IMG/VR virus record: IMGVR_UViG_3300022188_000002
Span: 1-44,180 of that record
DNA length: 44,180 nt
Direction: 5' to 3' (one strand)
From: a virus
Both the position numbers and the translations under genes were made by a program. Shown here piece by piece: positions 23,848-31,679 of the stretch (within the stretch, counting starts at the first letter, position 1; each line of letters begins with the position of its first letter). The notes under the pieces are model-generated. The model saw nothing but the letters and a program-made list of their open reading frames with translations, made no database searches and had not been told where the DNA came from.

Positions 23848-25578
23848 TTACGACAAAAGACTCATGCCTATCCCTATAGCAGCACCAATAGCTGCCCCTG
23901 CAGGTCCTCCAACTGAGCCCATAAGCCCTGCATTGGCTGCCAGATAGCCGAGTCCGCCACCAGCGATGCCACTAGCCAACGCCGACTGAATACTTGATGG
24001 AGCCTTCCTACCCTTCGTGATAGTCCCTCCACTAGCTGCTCCAAGAACATTGCCTGCATCCATATATCTGTCGATTTGCCAGGAGGCATAGGCCTCATCA
24101 ATTTCTAAATTCTTTTCAACCATTTCTTGAAACGCTATGATAGCGAGCCTCTGCACCTCTGCATATATCCGAGTGTAGTCACCATAAGAGGCCACATAAG
24201 TCTTCAAAAGTTCTGAGTGTAAGGCTTCTTTCAATTTGATTAGTTCATTTAGGAGCGAACGTCTAACTGTCAACGCTTGCATCTCATATCCTATGTATTC
24301 CTTAACAATATTATTTTTGTGATTATTATAGAGGCCACCAACTCCAAGCTCTACACTCACGAGCTCACTGGCCTTCTGCAATTTATTTTTAATCTGCCCT
24401 AGTACAGCTGAGACTCTGCCGTTGACATCTATATTTGTAGCATCGACCTTACGCTTACACTCTTCTAATTTCGCCTGTAGCTTCATACCTGCAAAGTCAA
24501 GTTCTGTCTTTACTCGTAACACTTCCTCCCTCAGTCCAACATCAGTCTTCAACTTACCCATCTGTAGTTTAGCCTCCGTCTTACGTCTAGCCTCGGCTAT
24601 ACTAGCATTGAGCTTAGCTGTTTCCCATTCAAGCTTGGCACGCACCTTAGCTTCACCCAGTGCAGCCTGAAAGCCCTTATTCATGTTATCCAGCAAATTC
24701 GCAGCCACAAGATGCCTTCCAATGACAAAAGTGCTTGACATCACTGCATTAACATCCTGCATTCCCGCATCAAATTCCGCTAGCTTTTGTTCTAACTGAT
24801 TGGTAGTCAGAGGAATTTCGACATCAGGGGAAAAGCTATTAGGGGTAACGTCTATGGTATTCATATCTGCTTCTAAGCCATCCAAATAGTCATCAAACTG
24901 ACCAACATTAGCACTTATTTGGCTTATGTTGTCGATGTAGGAGTCGAGGGCGCTAATATAGGAATTGAGTGCACCAATAACTGAATCGAGGTAAGATTCG
25001 AGGTCGCTATCTCCAACAGCGTTTACATGGTTGAGAGCGTTTGTTCTGACATCTTCTATTCGATCTGTGATAGTTTTATCCAGGCCAGGTTTATCAAGGT
25101 CATTTGGGTCACCAAAGATTTTAGTATCTATCGCCTGCACAGTGGTATTAAACTCATTATTCACCTCATCCTTAGCGTTATCTATATGAGTGTCAGCACT
25201 ATTATTCATGTAGTTGCTTACATTGTTAATCGCATCAGCATATGAAGTAGCTACATTATTCATTGCATCGACATGGTCACTAGGGTCAAAGGCATCTACA
25301 TTTGCATAAGGGTTATTTGATAATGCTTGGTAAAGAACTTCAGTAAGGCTATAGCCATCAGGCATAAGATACATTCCACTACCATCTGGCGAACCGCCAC
25401 CCAGCCAACTCGCCTGAATGACTTTTATATAGGTTGGATAGTCAATCTTACCGCTACTTCCACCACCTCCACCACCTCCCCCTTTACATAGTGCTACCCT
25501 ACCGTCATAATCGAAGGAGTCCTCTTCAAGAACTTCCCAAGTTTCCATATCTAAAACTATTTTATTATAAATCTTCAT
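23848..25578 (-). CDS. Putative DNA ejection/internal virion protein, 576 aa
   Basis: Residues 1-40 contain a Gly-rich stretch after a basic/acidic start (MKIYNKIVLDMETWE, then CKGG). Residues ~100-260 hold helical asparagine/aspartate-rich repeats (YADAINNVSNYMNNS and SYLDSVIGALNSYISALDSY). Residues ~310-500 are long helices. The C-terminal ~50 residues are a Gly/Ala-rich hydrophobic segment (GPAGAAIGAAIGIGMSLLS) of the kind found in proteins that insert into the host envelope during ejection. Family not certain. AAGGAGG precedes the ATG. Confidence 0.6.
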   Translation of the reverse strand: MKIYNKIVLDMETWEVLEEDSFDYDGRVALCKGGGGGGGGSSGKIDYPTYIKVIQASWLGGGSPDGSGMYLMPDGYSLTEVLYQALSNNPYANVDAFDPSDHVDAMNNVATSYADAINNVSNYMNNSADTHIDNAKDEVNNEFNTTVQAIDTKIFGDPNDLDKPGLDKTITDRIEDVRTNALNHVNAVGDSDLESYLDSVIGALNSYISALDSYIDNISQISANVGQFDDYLDGLEADMNTIDVTPNSFSPDVEIPLTTNQLEQKLAEFDAGMQDVNAVMSSTFVIGRHLVAANLLDNMNKGFQAALGEAKVRAKLEWETAKLNASIAEARRKTEAKLQMGKLKTDVGLREEVLRVKTELDFAGMKLQAKLEECKRKVDATNIDVNGRVSAVLGQIKNKLQKASELVSVELGVGGLYNNHKNNIVKEYIGYEMQALTVRRSLLNELIKLKEALHSELLKTYVASYGDYTRIYAEVQRLAIIAFQEMVEKNLEIDEAYASWQIDRYMDAGNVLGAASGGTITKGRKAPSSIQSALASGIAGGGLGYLAANAGLMGSVGGPAGAAIGAAIGIGMSLLS

Positions 25579-25588
25579 AAAGGCCTCC

Positions 25589-26011
25589 TTATATTGGAAT
25601 GCTTACAAATGTATAGGTGGTATCACCACCAAAACGTCTGACTAAACTCAGCACCCCATTATTGTTAGTATAGCCAACTATATACTTGCATCCATTAGAC
25701 TGAGCAAACTTCTTAAGGGTAATAAAACCTTCAGCCCAATCTCTCTTCGTCATTTCCCCAAATGCTCTAAGACAATATACCAAGAGGTTAGAAGTCCCAC
25801 TCCCTCCGTCATGTGTGATGGTAGTAATGACCATAGCCTTTAGACTTTCGTCAGCTATTATCCAACAATGAAATTCGCCTAGCATAAGAGCCTTTAACAA
25901 ATTGCTTAGCTTCTCCTCAGACTTTGCAAAGTCTGGAATTACATCCTTTACACAAGCCTTTATAAAGGGCCAGGCCCTAGGAATTTGATTCACTAATAGC
26001 TTAACCATCAT
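25589..26011 (-). CDS. GNAT-fold-like protein, 140 aa
   Basis: Alternation of helices and strands with FHCWIIADESLKAMVITTI, then LLVYCLRAFGEMTKRDWAEG and YIVGYTNNNGVLSLVRRFGG, follows the order of GNAT acetyltransferase folds, which are frequent in phage tail gene blocks. The AcCoA-binding signature is not clean. Start: ATG 26011 fits the AAGGGG better than ATG 26017; the alternatives differ by two residues. It overlaps the tail gene upstream by 11 bases. Confidence 0.5.
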   Translation of the reverse strand: MMVKLLVNQIPRAWPFIKACVKDVIPDFAKSEEKLSNLLKALMLGEFHCWIIADESLKAMVITTITHDGGSGTSNLLVYCLRAFGEMTKRDWAEGFITLKKFAQSNGCKYIVGYTNNNGVLSLVRRFGGDTTYTFVSIPI

Positions 26012-27257
26012 AGGCATATCCCCTTATAATCCGCTTATCTGCGAATTGAACATTTAAGCCGAGACCAGATAGCTTAAAGCCATCTTTAAAACCTCCCTTC
26101 AGTCCAATAGATAACAAGTCTCCAGAAGCTTTGAGTGTAGTAAAGGTTCCAGCTAAATCAAAGAACGGAATTTGCTGTTCAATGCCACTTTCTAAATAGT
26201 GTATTTTTGCAGATATTTGTAAGCCTTCAAACCCCTCACCTAGCACCTCCACACTCATGAGAGTCTTAATTCCACCTACCCCAAAAGTTAACCAATCCGT
26301 CCAGATTTCAAATCCTTCAGTTAGATGACCGATGCCTATGAGACTACCACCAAGTCTACAAACAGCCCTCAGTGTGCCATTAAGCTCACTAAGGTTACCA
26401 TCACGGAACTTGTAGGCCTTTTCATTGGTTAGTAGATAAAAGGCGCTCTCGCTTGAGTCATATTCTATAGCTACATTAAGACCCTCAAACAAATGTTGGA
26501 ATCCGACCTCTTGAACAACTCCTTTATTGACTACACACATGGTGCCAGTAGAGTCAATAAAGAGATTTCGACAGGCACTCCCTTCAAACATAATTCCTTT
26601 GTTTGACACCCTCTTAAACCCAAATGCCTGCATATGAGGCCATAGAATGGCTACTCCATCTGTTCCATAGCAGTAAACAAGCTCATCATCTGAATCGACC
26701 CGTAGTATTTCCCCAATCTCAGCATTCAAATAGCCAGCTTCGTTCTTTACACTCAACTCAAATGACTTGCTACCAATATCACTCCACGCAATATAACCCT
26801 CATCACAATCATACCATTGACTGAGGATACCACCGCTGATTATACGGCCACGAAAGCGGCAAAGGCTCCTGCCTATAGGCATATTAGTTGTTGGGCTCAC
26901 CTGGCCGTTTATATATTCATAGTTGGACTGACCATTCGATAGAATGATATACTTCTGGAAGTCTGCATAAGTCCAATAAGTGCCAGCTAGCACGTCGCCA
27001 ACCTTAGTCAATGACCAGTCTGCATTTACTTCATAAATGCTATAATCATCTAGTAATAACAATTTATAGTTATTAGACAGTAGACGTGGATAGCTTGAGT
27101 CGGCACTCAATACAGTGGTAACTGGGGTATTCGGCCGTAAGAATTTTCCAGTAGCCTCTACTCCTTTACATACGGTTAGGTAAGCACTATCTGGAGGCTG
27201 ATTAATGAAGGGCTTAAGGCCAAATTCGAGGGGGTATACTTTCCTAAATAGCCTCAT
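26001..27257 (-). CDS. Tail protein (nozzle/tail-tubular-B-like), 418 aa
   Basis: Begins MRLFRKVYPLEFGLKPFINQ. It is beta-rich throughout, with repeated short strands (VLSADSSYPRLLSNNYKLLLL and YWTYADFQKYIILSNGQSN), as in podovirus tail nozzle/tubular proteins. Its position after the adaptor gene fits that role. ATG 27257 is chosen because GGAGG lies six bases upstream; the gene overlaps its neighbour's stop. Direct homology is not visible from sequence alone. Confidence 0.6.
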   Translation of the reverse strand: MRLFRKVYPLEFGLKPFINQPPDSAYLTVCKGVEATGKFLRPNTPVTTVLSADSSYPRLLSNNYKLLLLDDYSIYEVNADWSLTKVGDVLAGTYWTYADFQKYIILSNGQSNYEYINGQVSPTTNMPIGRSLCRFRGRIISGGILSQWYDCDEGYIAWSDIGSKSFELSVKNEAGYLNAEIGEILRVDSDDELVYCYGTDGVAILWPHMQAFGFKRVSNKGIMFEGSACRNLFIDSTGTMCVVNKGVVQEVGFQHLFEGLNVAIEYDSSESAFYLLTNEKAYKFRDGNLSELNGTLRAVCRLGGSLIGIGHLTEGFEIWTDWLTFGVGGIKTLMSVEVLGEGFEGLQISAKIHYLESGIEQQIPFFDLAGTFTTLKASGDLLSIGLKGGFKDGFKLSGLGLNVQFADKRIIRGYAYDG

Positions 27258-27699
27258 CTTCCACCTCCAATAGCCGCTTTTCACACTCTCCTAAGTCAAC
27301 ATAGAGCATACCACTTATCCATATGTCCCTAACGTCCATAGGCTCATCGCTATCGATTGCAAAAGTTATACGTGACCCTCTCTCAATTTTAAAAGGAGTG
27401 CCAACATAAGTATGGCTCTTCGTCACAACGATATTTTCCCTAATCTCTTTGTCACCATTAACTATTCGGGCATAAAAGTTTAGGATTTTAGCTTTTCCCA
27501 TGTCTCCTATATGAATATAGAGACGCTGTAGAATGCAATTGAAAGGGATAAATACCCTCCCAATTATGCCATTAGATGTAGGGATATTGCAATATAAGTC
27601 AATTGGAATAGGTGGATTCACTACCTTGATAATTTGCTGTTTAGGTATTCGAAGGAGCTTACGCTCCAACTGTCTTATTCTATGCTCCAAATACTGCAT
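27244..27699 (-). CDS. Small tail protein, 151 aa
   Basis: Begins MQYLEHRIRQLERKLLRIPK, a short basic coiled coil of about 25 residues, followed by a beta-sandwich-like domain (GRVFIPFNCILQRLYIHIG, ITFAIDSDEPMDVRDIWISG). A helix-then-jelly-roll plan suggests a trimeric or dodecameric tail attachment. No family recognised. GGAGGG is six bases before the ATG. Confidence 0.55.
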   Translation of the reverse strand: MQYLEHRIRQLERKLLRIPKQQIIKVVNPPIPIDLYCNIPTSNGIIGRVFIPFNCILQRLYIHIGDMGKAKILNFYARIVNGDKEIRENIVVTKSHTYVGTPFKIERGSRITFAIDSDEPMDVRDIWISGMLYVDLGECEKRLLEVEDEAI

Positions 27700-27701
27700 A
27701 A

Positions 27702-28385
27702 CTAACCCTCCAATTGGTCAAAGCGTCCAACATCGTCGTCTAGAAAGTCACATTCCATTAGGTAGAGGTCTTGTATAAGATCATTAGTCCAATCATTGAC
27801 GCCCTGGGTGTTTCTATGAAACACTTCGATTTCACGCAAGGTAGCCTTTACCAAAATTAAAGGCTCTTCGGCAGACCAGAAACTCTCATCTCCATCGTTT
27901 TGTAAGGGCTTAGTGAAGAACTTTCCCCACACTTCCACATGATAATTCCCATCAGCTGGTGGCATAAGTATTATGCCATTATAGGTTCGCCAATCACTCA
28001 TCACGTCCAAATAGCCGATGTAGCCATCCTCGATGTTATGAGCTCGCAGATAGGCAGGAGCGTAGGTTGTTGGACGTCCTTGCTGGATTTTGGAATACAT
28101 TTGTTTATAGAAGAGCTTCAATTCCTTTAAGTCTTTCCTCTCTAACTCAGTAAGACCATCCAAACTACCTATGAGGACGCTACTAATTACACGACATTCA
28201 GTGAATCTGACAAAGTAGTCGCCTGCAGAGATTGTAGTAATTTCCCTTGCTACTTCTTTGAAGTGCTCCGTTCGCCTATCAAGCCACCTCTGCGCCTTAT
28301 TAATAAAATTGTTGAGCTCACTATCTGAGAGGTCATAGCGTCCACTCTCTTTTCTTACTACATTACGAATTTCCTGCAGGTTCAT
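27702..28385 (-). CDS. Head-tail adaptor protein (tail tubular A-like), 227 aa
   Basis: Begins MNLQEIRNVVRKESGRYDLS; ELNNFINKAQRWLDRRT (near 22-38) is the helical signature of phage adaptor proteins that bind beneath the portal ring. The length is typical. I start at ATG 28385 rather than further upstream, because the upstream extension would run through palindrome site 8 and a hairpin. The ribosome binding site is weak (AGGGA), so translation may depend on the leader structure. Confidence 0.7.
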   Translation of the reverse strand: MNLQEIRNVVRKESGRYDLSDSELNNFINKAQRWLDRRTEHFKEVAREITTISAGDYFVRFTECRVISSVLIGSLDGLTELERKDLKELKLFYKQMYSKIQQGRPTTYAPAYLRAHNIEDGYIGYLDVMSDWRTYNGIILMPPADGNYHVEVWGKFFTKPLQNDGDESFWSAEEPLILVKATLREIEVFHRNTQGVNDWTNDLIQDLYLMECDFLDDDVGRFDQLEG

Positions 28386-28400
28386 GGCTCGATTCCCTGT

Positions 28401-28415
28401 GTTAAAATTTTTAAC
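28401..28415. repeat. Dispersed palindrome, site 8
   Basis: GTTAAAATTTTTAAC with CTGT/ATAG flanks, between the capsid gene and the adaptor gene, 15 bases before the adaptor ATG on the minus strand. Confidence 0.9.
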
Positions 28416-28419
28416 ATAG

Positions 28420-28442
28420 GGTAGCCACCTCACGTGGCTACC
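28420..28442 (-). other. Hairpin after major capsid gene
   Basis: GGTAGCCAC / GTGGCTACC, a 9-bp perfect stem with 5-base loop six bases after the capsid stop codon. Likely a 3' stabiliser or partial terminator giving excess capsid message; no T tract is seen. Confidence 0.5.
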
Positions 28443-28448
28443 ACCTTA

Positions 28449-29750
28449 TTAGCCATCAATGTTAAAGCCAGTTAACAAGCCAAAGCCAATTGGGTTATGA
28501 TATTCAAGACCAGCCTCAGTTAGGAATTCCTCAACTGTTCCGTCAATACGACCACCATTGGCAGACATTCTCTTTTGGTCAGCTGGATAGAAGGTCGTGT
28601 CTTGGATATAGCGGTAGCGGAGATTGCGAGGTTCGAAGATTACACACGTGTTTCTGAGGGAAGGTTCGAGATTGAAGAGTGGATGAGATACGAGGTTGAC
28701 AGTGCCGAAGACAGTATACCACTTAGTCACACGAATTCCGTAAGCCTCAGTTGTTGGCTTGAAGTCGAAGTTTCCTTTGTTCTTCACAAGACGCTGGATG
28801 CCAAGCAAGACGCCATTGCCGCAAAGGCCGAGCTTTTCAGTGTCACCGTAACGGAAGATGCGCTCTAGCTGCTCGTCTATCCAATCCTCGCCACCGTCTA
28901 GCCAGGTCACCCCACTATGGGTGGATGGGAAGTCGCTCACAACTCCAGCATAGCCGTCCCCTGGATAGCCATCGAAAGAAGCGACTCCACGAATAGCGTT
29001 GATTAGACCCATTGTAGTGCGTTCAGGCTTTCCGTTGGAGCCTATAGTCTCGCTTGGATAGCCGAAGAGGAAGGCCTTCTCCATCTCGATGGAGTGGATT
29101 TCCAAAGCCTCAGCCTTCGCCTGTTTGTATTGGTCTCCAGTCCTTAGTCGTGTCTGGCGAGCAGTTCTGGTGATTGACAGTGGTGTGCGGAATATCTGGG
29201 TATAGTTGAACCACTTTACAGGGTCATAGGTGATGGCGTCAGGGGTCGGAGCACCCTCAGGATTGATGTTTCCGATTACGAGGATACGACCGAAGTCAGT
29301 TTGAGGGTCACCGTCGGAGGCCTGCAAGGCCTTGAAGACAATATAAGAGTTGTCGCCGTTCTTTACGACGTCCAATACTTTACCGTTGCAGTCTTTGGAG
29401 TTGTCATCTGTTGCCCTCAGCAAAGCCTGATGGCCAGCTCTAAAGTGAGATGCCACATCCTCCTTGACTTTGACATAGAGGACTTTACCTACATTGATAG
29501 AGGAGCCAGGGTCGGCCGTCAGCCCTGCATTGCCATAAACCCCGCTGATTTCCCCTCCCTGGTTGGCCAGCATTTTAGTCCACCAGTAGAATTGAGGGTC
29601 ATCAGTGCGCTCAGATGACATCTTGGATAAAATGGCAGTCAGCGGAGCACTACCATTTGGGTAGAGGTAAAGGATAGTCTCACGCCAATTTTTAGGCCTT
29701 TGGTCAGTCTGCCAGTCGCCAGTTCCACGCATTCCAAGAAAAGTTCTCAT
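28449..29750 (-). CDS. Major capsid protein (HK97-fold, SU10/DUF5309-like), 433 aa
   Basis: Builds the procapsid shell. The N terminus RPKNWRETILYLYPNGSAPL and SERTDDPQFYWWTK match the SU10-type major capsid family (DUF5309). The middle has GDQYKQAKAEALEIHSIEME and the RTTMGLINAIRG segment, and the C-terminal part has GTVNLVSHPLFN. It lies directly after scaffold and decoration-like genes and before the adaptor, the usual head-gene order. AAGGAGG is seven bases before the ATG. Hairpin 28420-28442 follows it. Confidence 0.85.
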   Translation of the reverse strand: MRTFLGMRGTGDWQTDQRPKNWRETILYLYPNGSAPLTAILSKMSSERTDDPQFYWWTKMLANQGGEISGVYGNAGLTADPGSSINVGKVLYVKVKEDVASHFRAGHQALLRATDDNSKDCNGKVLDVVKNGDNSYIVFKALQASDGDPQTDFGRILVIGNINPEGAPTPDAITYDPVKWFNYTQIFRTPLSITRTARQTRLRTGDQYKQAKAEALEIHSIEMEKAFLFGYPSETIGSNGKPERTTMGLINAIRGVASFDGYPGDGYAGVVSDFPSTHSGVTWLDGGEDWIDEQLERIFRYGDTEKLGLCGNGVLLGIQRLVKNKGNFDFKPTTEAYGIRVTKWYTVFGTVNLVSHPLFNLEPSLRNTCVIFEPRNLRYRYIQDTTFYPADQKRMSANGGRIDGTVEEFLTEAGLEYHNPIGFGLLTGFNIDG

Positions 29751-29776
29751 TTCAAACCTCCTTATTTAAATTTGTT

Positions 29777-30103
29777 TCAGACAAGTTTATGCCAATTAAT
29801 GCCGTCGCTGTAAAGGACAGCCTCTGCACCAGCTGCATCTAGGGTTATACCGCTAAAAGATGTCAAAGTGTCGCCCTTACCAGTCACGGTTACAGTCGTA
29901 GTATTGACCGCTGTAACCACAATACAATAGATGCGACCTTTAGCCTCTGCCACATTTGGCAAAGTGATAGTCACGTTGCTACCACTCGCATCCACATACA
30001 CACTCTGGTCATTCTCACTCATTGCATAGTTCGAGGACACAAACTTTACGTTGTCCAGCACCTGTTCACTCATTGTTCTTTTTTGATAACTTAAAGTAGC
30101 CAT
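29777..30103 (-). CDS. Probable head decoration/stabilising protein, 108 aa
   Basis: Begins MATLSYQKRTMSEQ. Strand-rich sequence (VYVDASGSNVTITLPNVAEA, AVNTTTVTVTG) ends in ITLDAAGAEAVLYSDGINWH, a trailer seen in many small beta phage proteins. It sits between scaffold and capsid genes, the usual place of a decoration protein. ATG 30103 is chosen over 30109 because AAAGGAGG is six bases upstream. The role is by context. Confidence 0.6.
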   Translation of the reverse strand: MATLSYQKRTMSEQVLDNVKFVSSNYAMSENDQSVYVDASGSNVTITLPNVAEAKGRIYCIVVTAVNTTTVTVTGKGDTLTSFSGITLDAAGAEAVLYSDGINWHKLV

Positions 30104-30115
30104 AAGCAACCTCCT

Positions 30116-30961
30116 TTAAAGTGAGTTTATAAGGTCAAGGATTTCTTTTTCCATCCCTTCTATAGCCTCTGGCTTACGCCTTCCACCTATAGACTTATTT
30201 GGTAAGGCAGGCTTGCCACTCTTCTTTTGTCGCTGCTGTGATTCCTCTGTCTTTTTATAAAGACTGAGAGAGTAGCGAGCATAATCTGCCACCTTCTTGA
30301 AAAATTCATCATAAGGCAAATTAGGTTCGGCTTGTGCTATTACGTTAGCTATTCTCGCTACATCAGCTTTGTAAGGCTCAAGGTCGGGATTGTCTCTATA
30401 AAATTGCTGAGCGTAAGTGCGAACAGTGACAGTTTCATCAGCATATTTGCGAATGAGTTCGGGGACATTCTGGTAAACGGCCTCCAAAGTCTTGTCAGCA
30501 ATTTTACTAGCAAACTCCTTTGCCCAATTGGTAAAGGACTCAGGGCTTTCCAAGATTTTATCGTAAGTGTCTTCGTCAACTGTCACGTCAATATCTACTT
30601 TAGGACGCTTACTCTCGGGTTCGCTCTTGGACTCACTACTAACATTTTCACCCTTCTGCATTTTCAATAATAGCTCTAGTTGACTCTTAAGTGTGTCAAT
30701 CTCAGACTTTAGATTGTTTATGTATTCGTCCTTATTACTAGGTTCGCTTGGCTCACCTTGTTCCTCAGATCCTTCCTGCTCCTCTTGACCCTCCTGACCT
30801 TCCTGTCCCTCCAATTCCTGTTCATTTTCTAAGGTCTGTTTCTGCTCTTCGCTCTCTGTAGCCTCACTATCCATACCCTCAAGATTCTCATCAGTAGAAG
30901 GTTCGCCAACCAGGTCTTGGCTTCCCTGTTCTAATTCAGTAGCTATTTGATTCAAACTCAT
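30116..30961 (-). CDS. Scaffolding protein, 281 aa
   Basis: Directs capsid assembly and then leaves the head. It is highly acidic, with a Glu/Gln-rich N-terminal half (residues ~20-75, ELEGQEGQEGQEEQEG), coiled coil near 78-100, a middle helical domain, and a basic C terminus (SGKPALPNKSIGGRRKPEA), the usual charge layout of phage scaffolds that bind the shell by their end. Position right before the head genes supports it. AAAGGAGG precedes the ATG. Confidence 0.8.
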   Translation of the reverse strand: MSLNQIATELEQGSQDLVGEPSTDENLEGMDSEATESEEQKQTLENEQELEGQEGQEGQEEQEGSEEQGEPSEPSNKDEYINNLKSEIDTLKSQLELLLKMQKGENVSSESKSEPESKRPKVDIDVTVDEDTYDKILESPESFTNWAKEFASKIADKTLEAVYQNVPELIRKYADETVTVRTYAQQFYRDNPDLEPYKADVARIANVIAQAEPNLPYDEFFKKVADYARYSLSLYKKTEESQQRQKKSGKPALPNKSIGGRRKPEAIEGMEKEILDLINSL

Positions 30962-30976
30962 TTCTTATCTCCTCCT

Positions 30977-31456
30977 TTAATATTTAAGTATTCTAGTTAA
31001 CTCTTTCCAATATCCATGACTTTCATTGCCTCCATCGCCACCTATATTTATAAATATTATTATGTCGCCAGTCTTAGGTTCAAAGTCGTCAGGTGAGTTT
31101 AGATCGAAGTAACCCTCGGAAGTATCTTCCTTTAGAAAGGTCAGATTGTCGGTATTTACAATAAATACCTTGATTTGTCCCTCAGTCCCATAATACATAG
31201 CTGAGAGCGACTCAGTTGATGCCGCAGTAGTCACGACCAACTCCAGGTTTACATTCGATAAGTCTGCATATCGAGGGTCTATGTAGTCGCTTAGCACATT
31301 TAAGATTCCATTTGTAACTGTTAGGTTAGTTAGAGTAAAAGCGTTCTGCCCGAGCACTGCTCCGAGGTCGTTTATATACCTTCGAGTCTCCCTTAGAAAG
31401 TCATCAAATTGACTTATTAAGGTAGAATCATTTGGAAGATTTATGTTCAGTGCCAT
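30977..31456 (-). CDS. Hypothetical structural-block protein, 159 aa
   Basis: Begins MALNINLPNDSTLISQFDDF, a helical N-terminal 45 residues then strand-rich C-terminal part ending GYWKELTRILKY, a phrase pattern seen in small receptor- or fibre-associated domains. It lies between portal and scaffold genes. No family assigned. GGAGG lies six bases upstream of the ATG. Confidence 0.55.
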   Translation of the reverse strand: MALNINLPNDSTLISQFDDFLRETRRYINDLGAVLGQNAFTLTNLTVTNGILNVLSDYIDPRYADLSNVNLELVVTTAASTESLSAMYYGTEGQIKVFIVNTDNLTFLKEDTSEGYFDLNSPDDFEPKTGDIIIFINIGGDGGNESHGYWKELTRILKY

Positions 31457-31679
31457 TTTTCTCCTCCAAATAAGCTATAACGTTTGTAGGAAGTTGTAGC
31501 ATCTCTCTAATAGCTCTTGCCCTACCACGCAAAAGTATGGTGGTCTCCCAATCGACGTCCTCACGCTCCAAGAGCTCCCACGTATCCTTTAGCCACATCT
31601 GTAGTTCAGACTGCATGTCTTGCCATATAATGGACTCTGTAAAGTCCTTCCATTGACCCAAAGTCGCTTTCAACTCCAT
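31428..31679 (-). CDS. Hypothetical protein, 83 aa
   Basis: Begins MELKATLGQWKDFTESIIWQ; predicted all-helical and acidic (DMQSELQMWLKDTWELLERE). It overlaps the portal stop by one base (TAATG) and the next gene by 29 bases. A small protein of this type often follows the portal in podovirus late blocks, function unknown. TAGGAG is the ribosome binding site. Confidence 0.6.
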   Translation of the reverse strand: MELKATLGQWKDFTESIIWQDMQSELQMWLKDTWELLEREDVDWETTILLRGRARAIREMLQLPTNVIAYLEEKNGTEHKSSK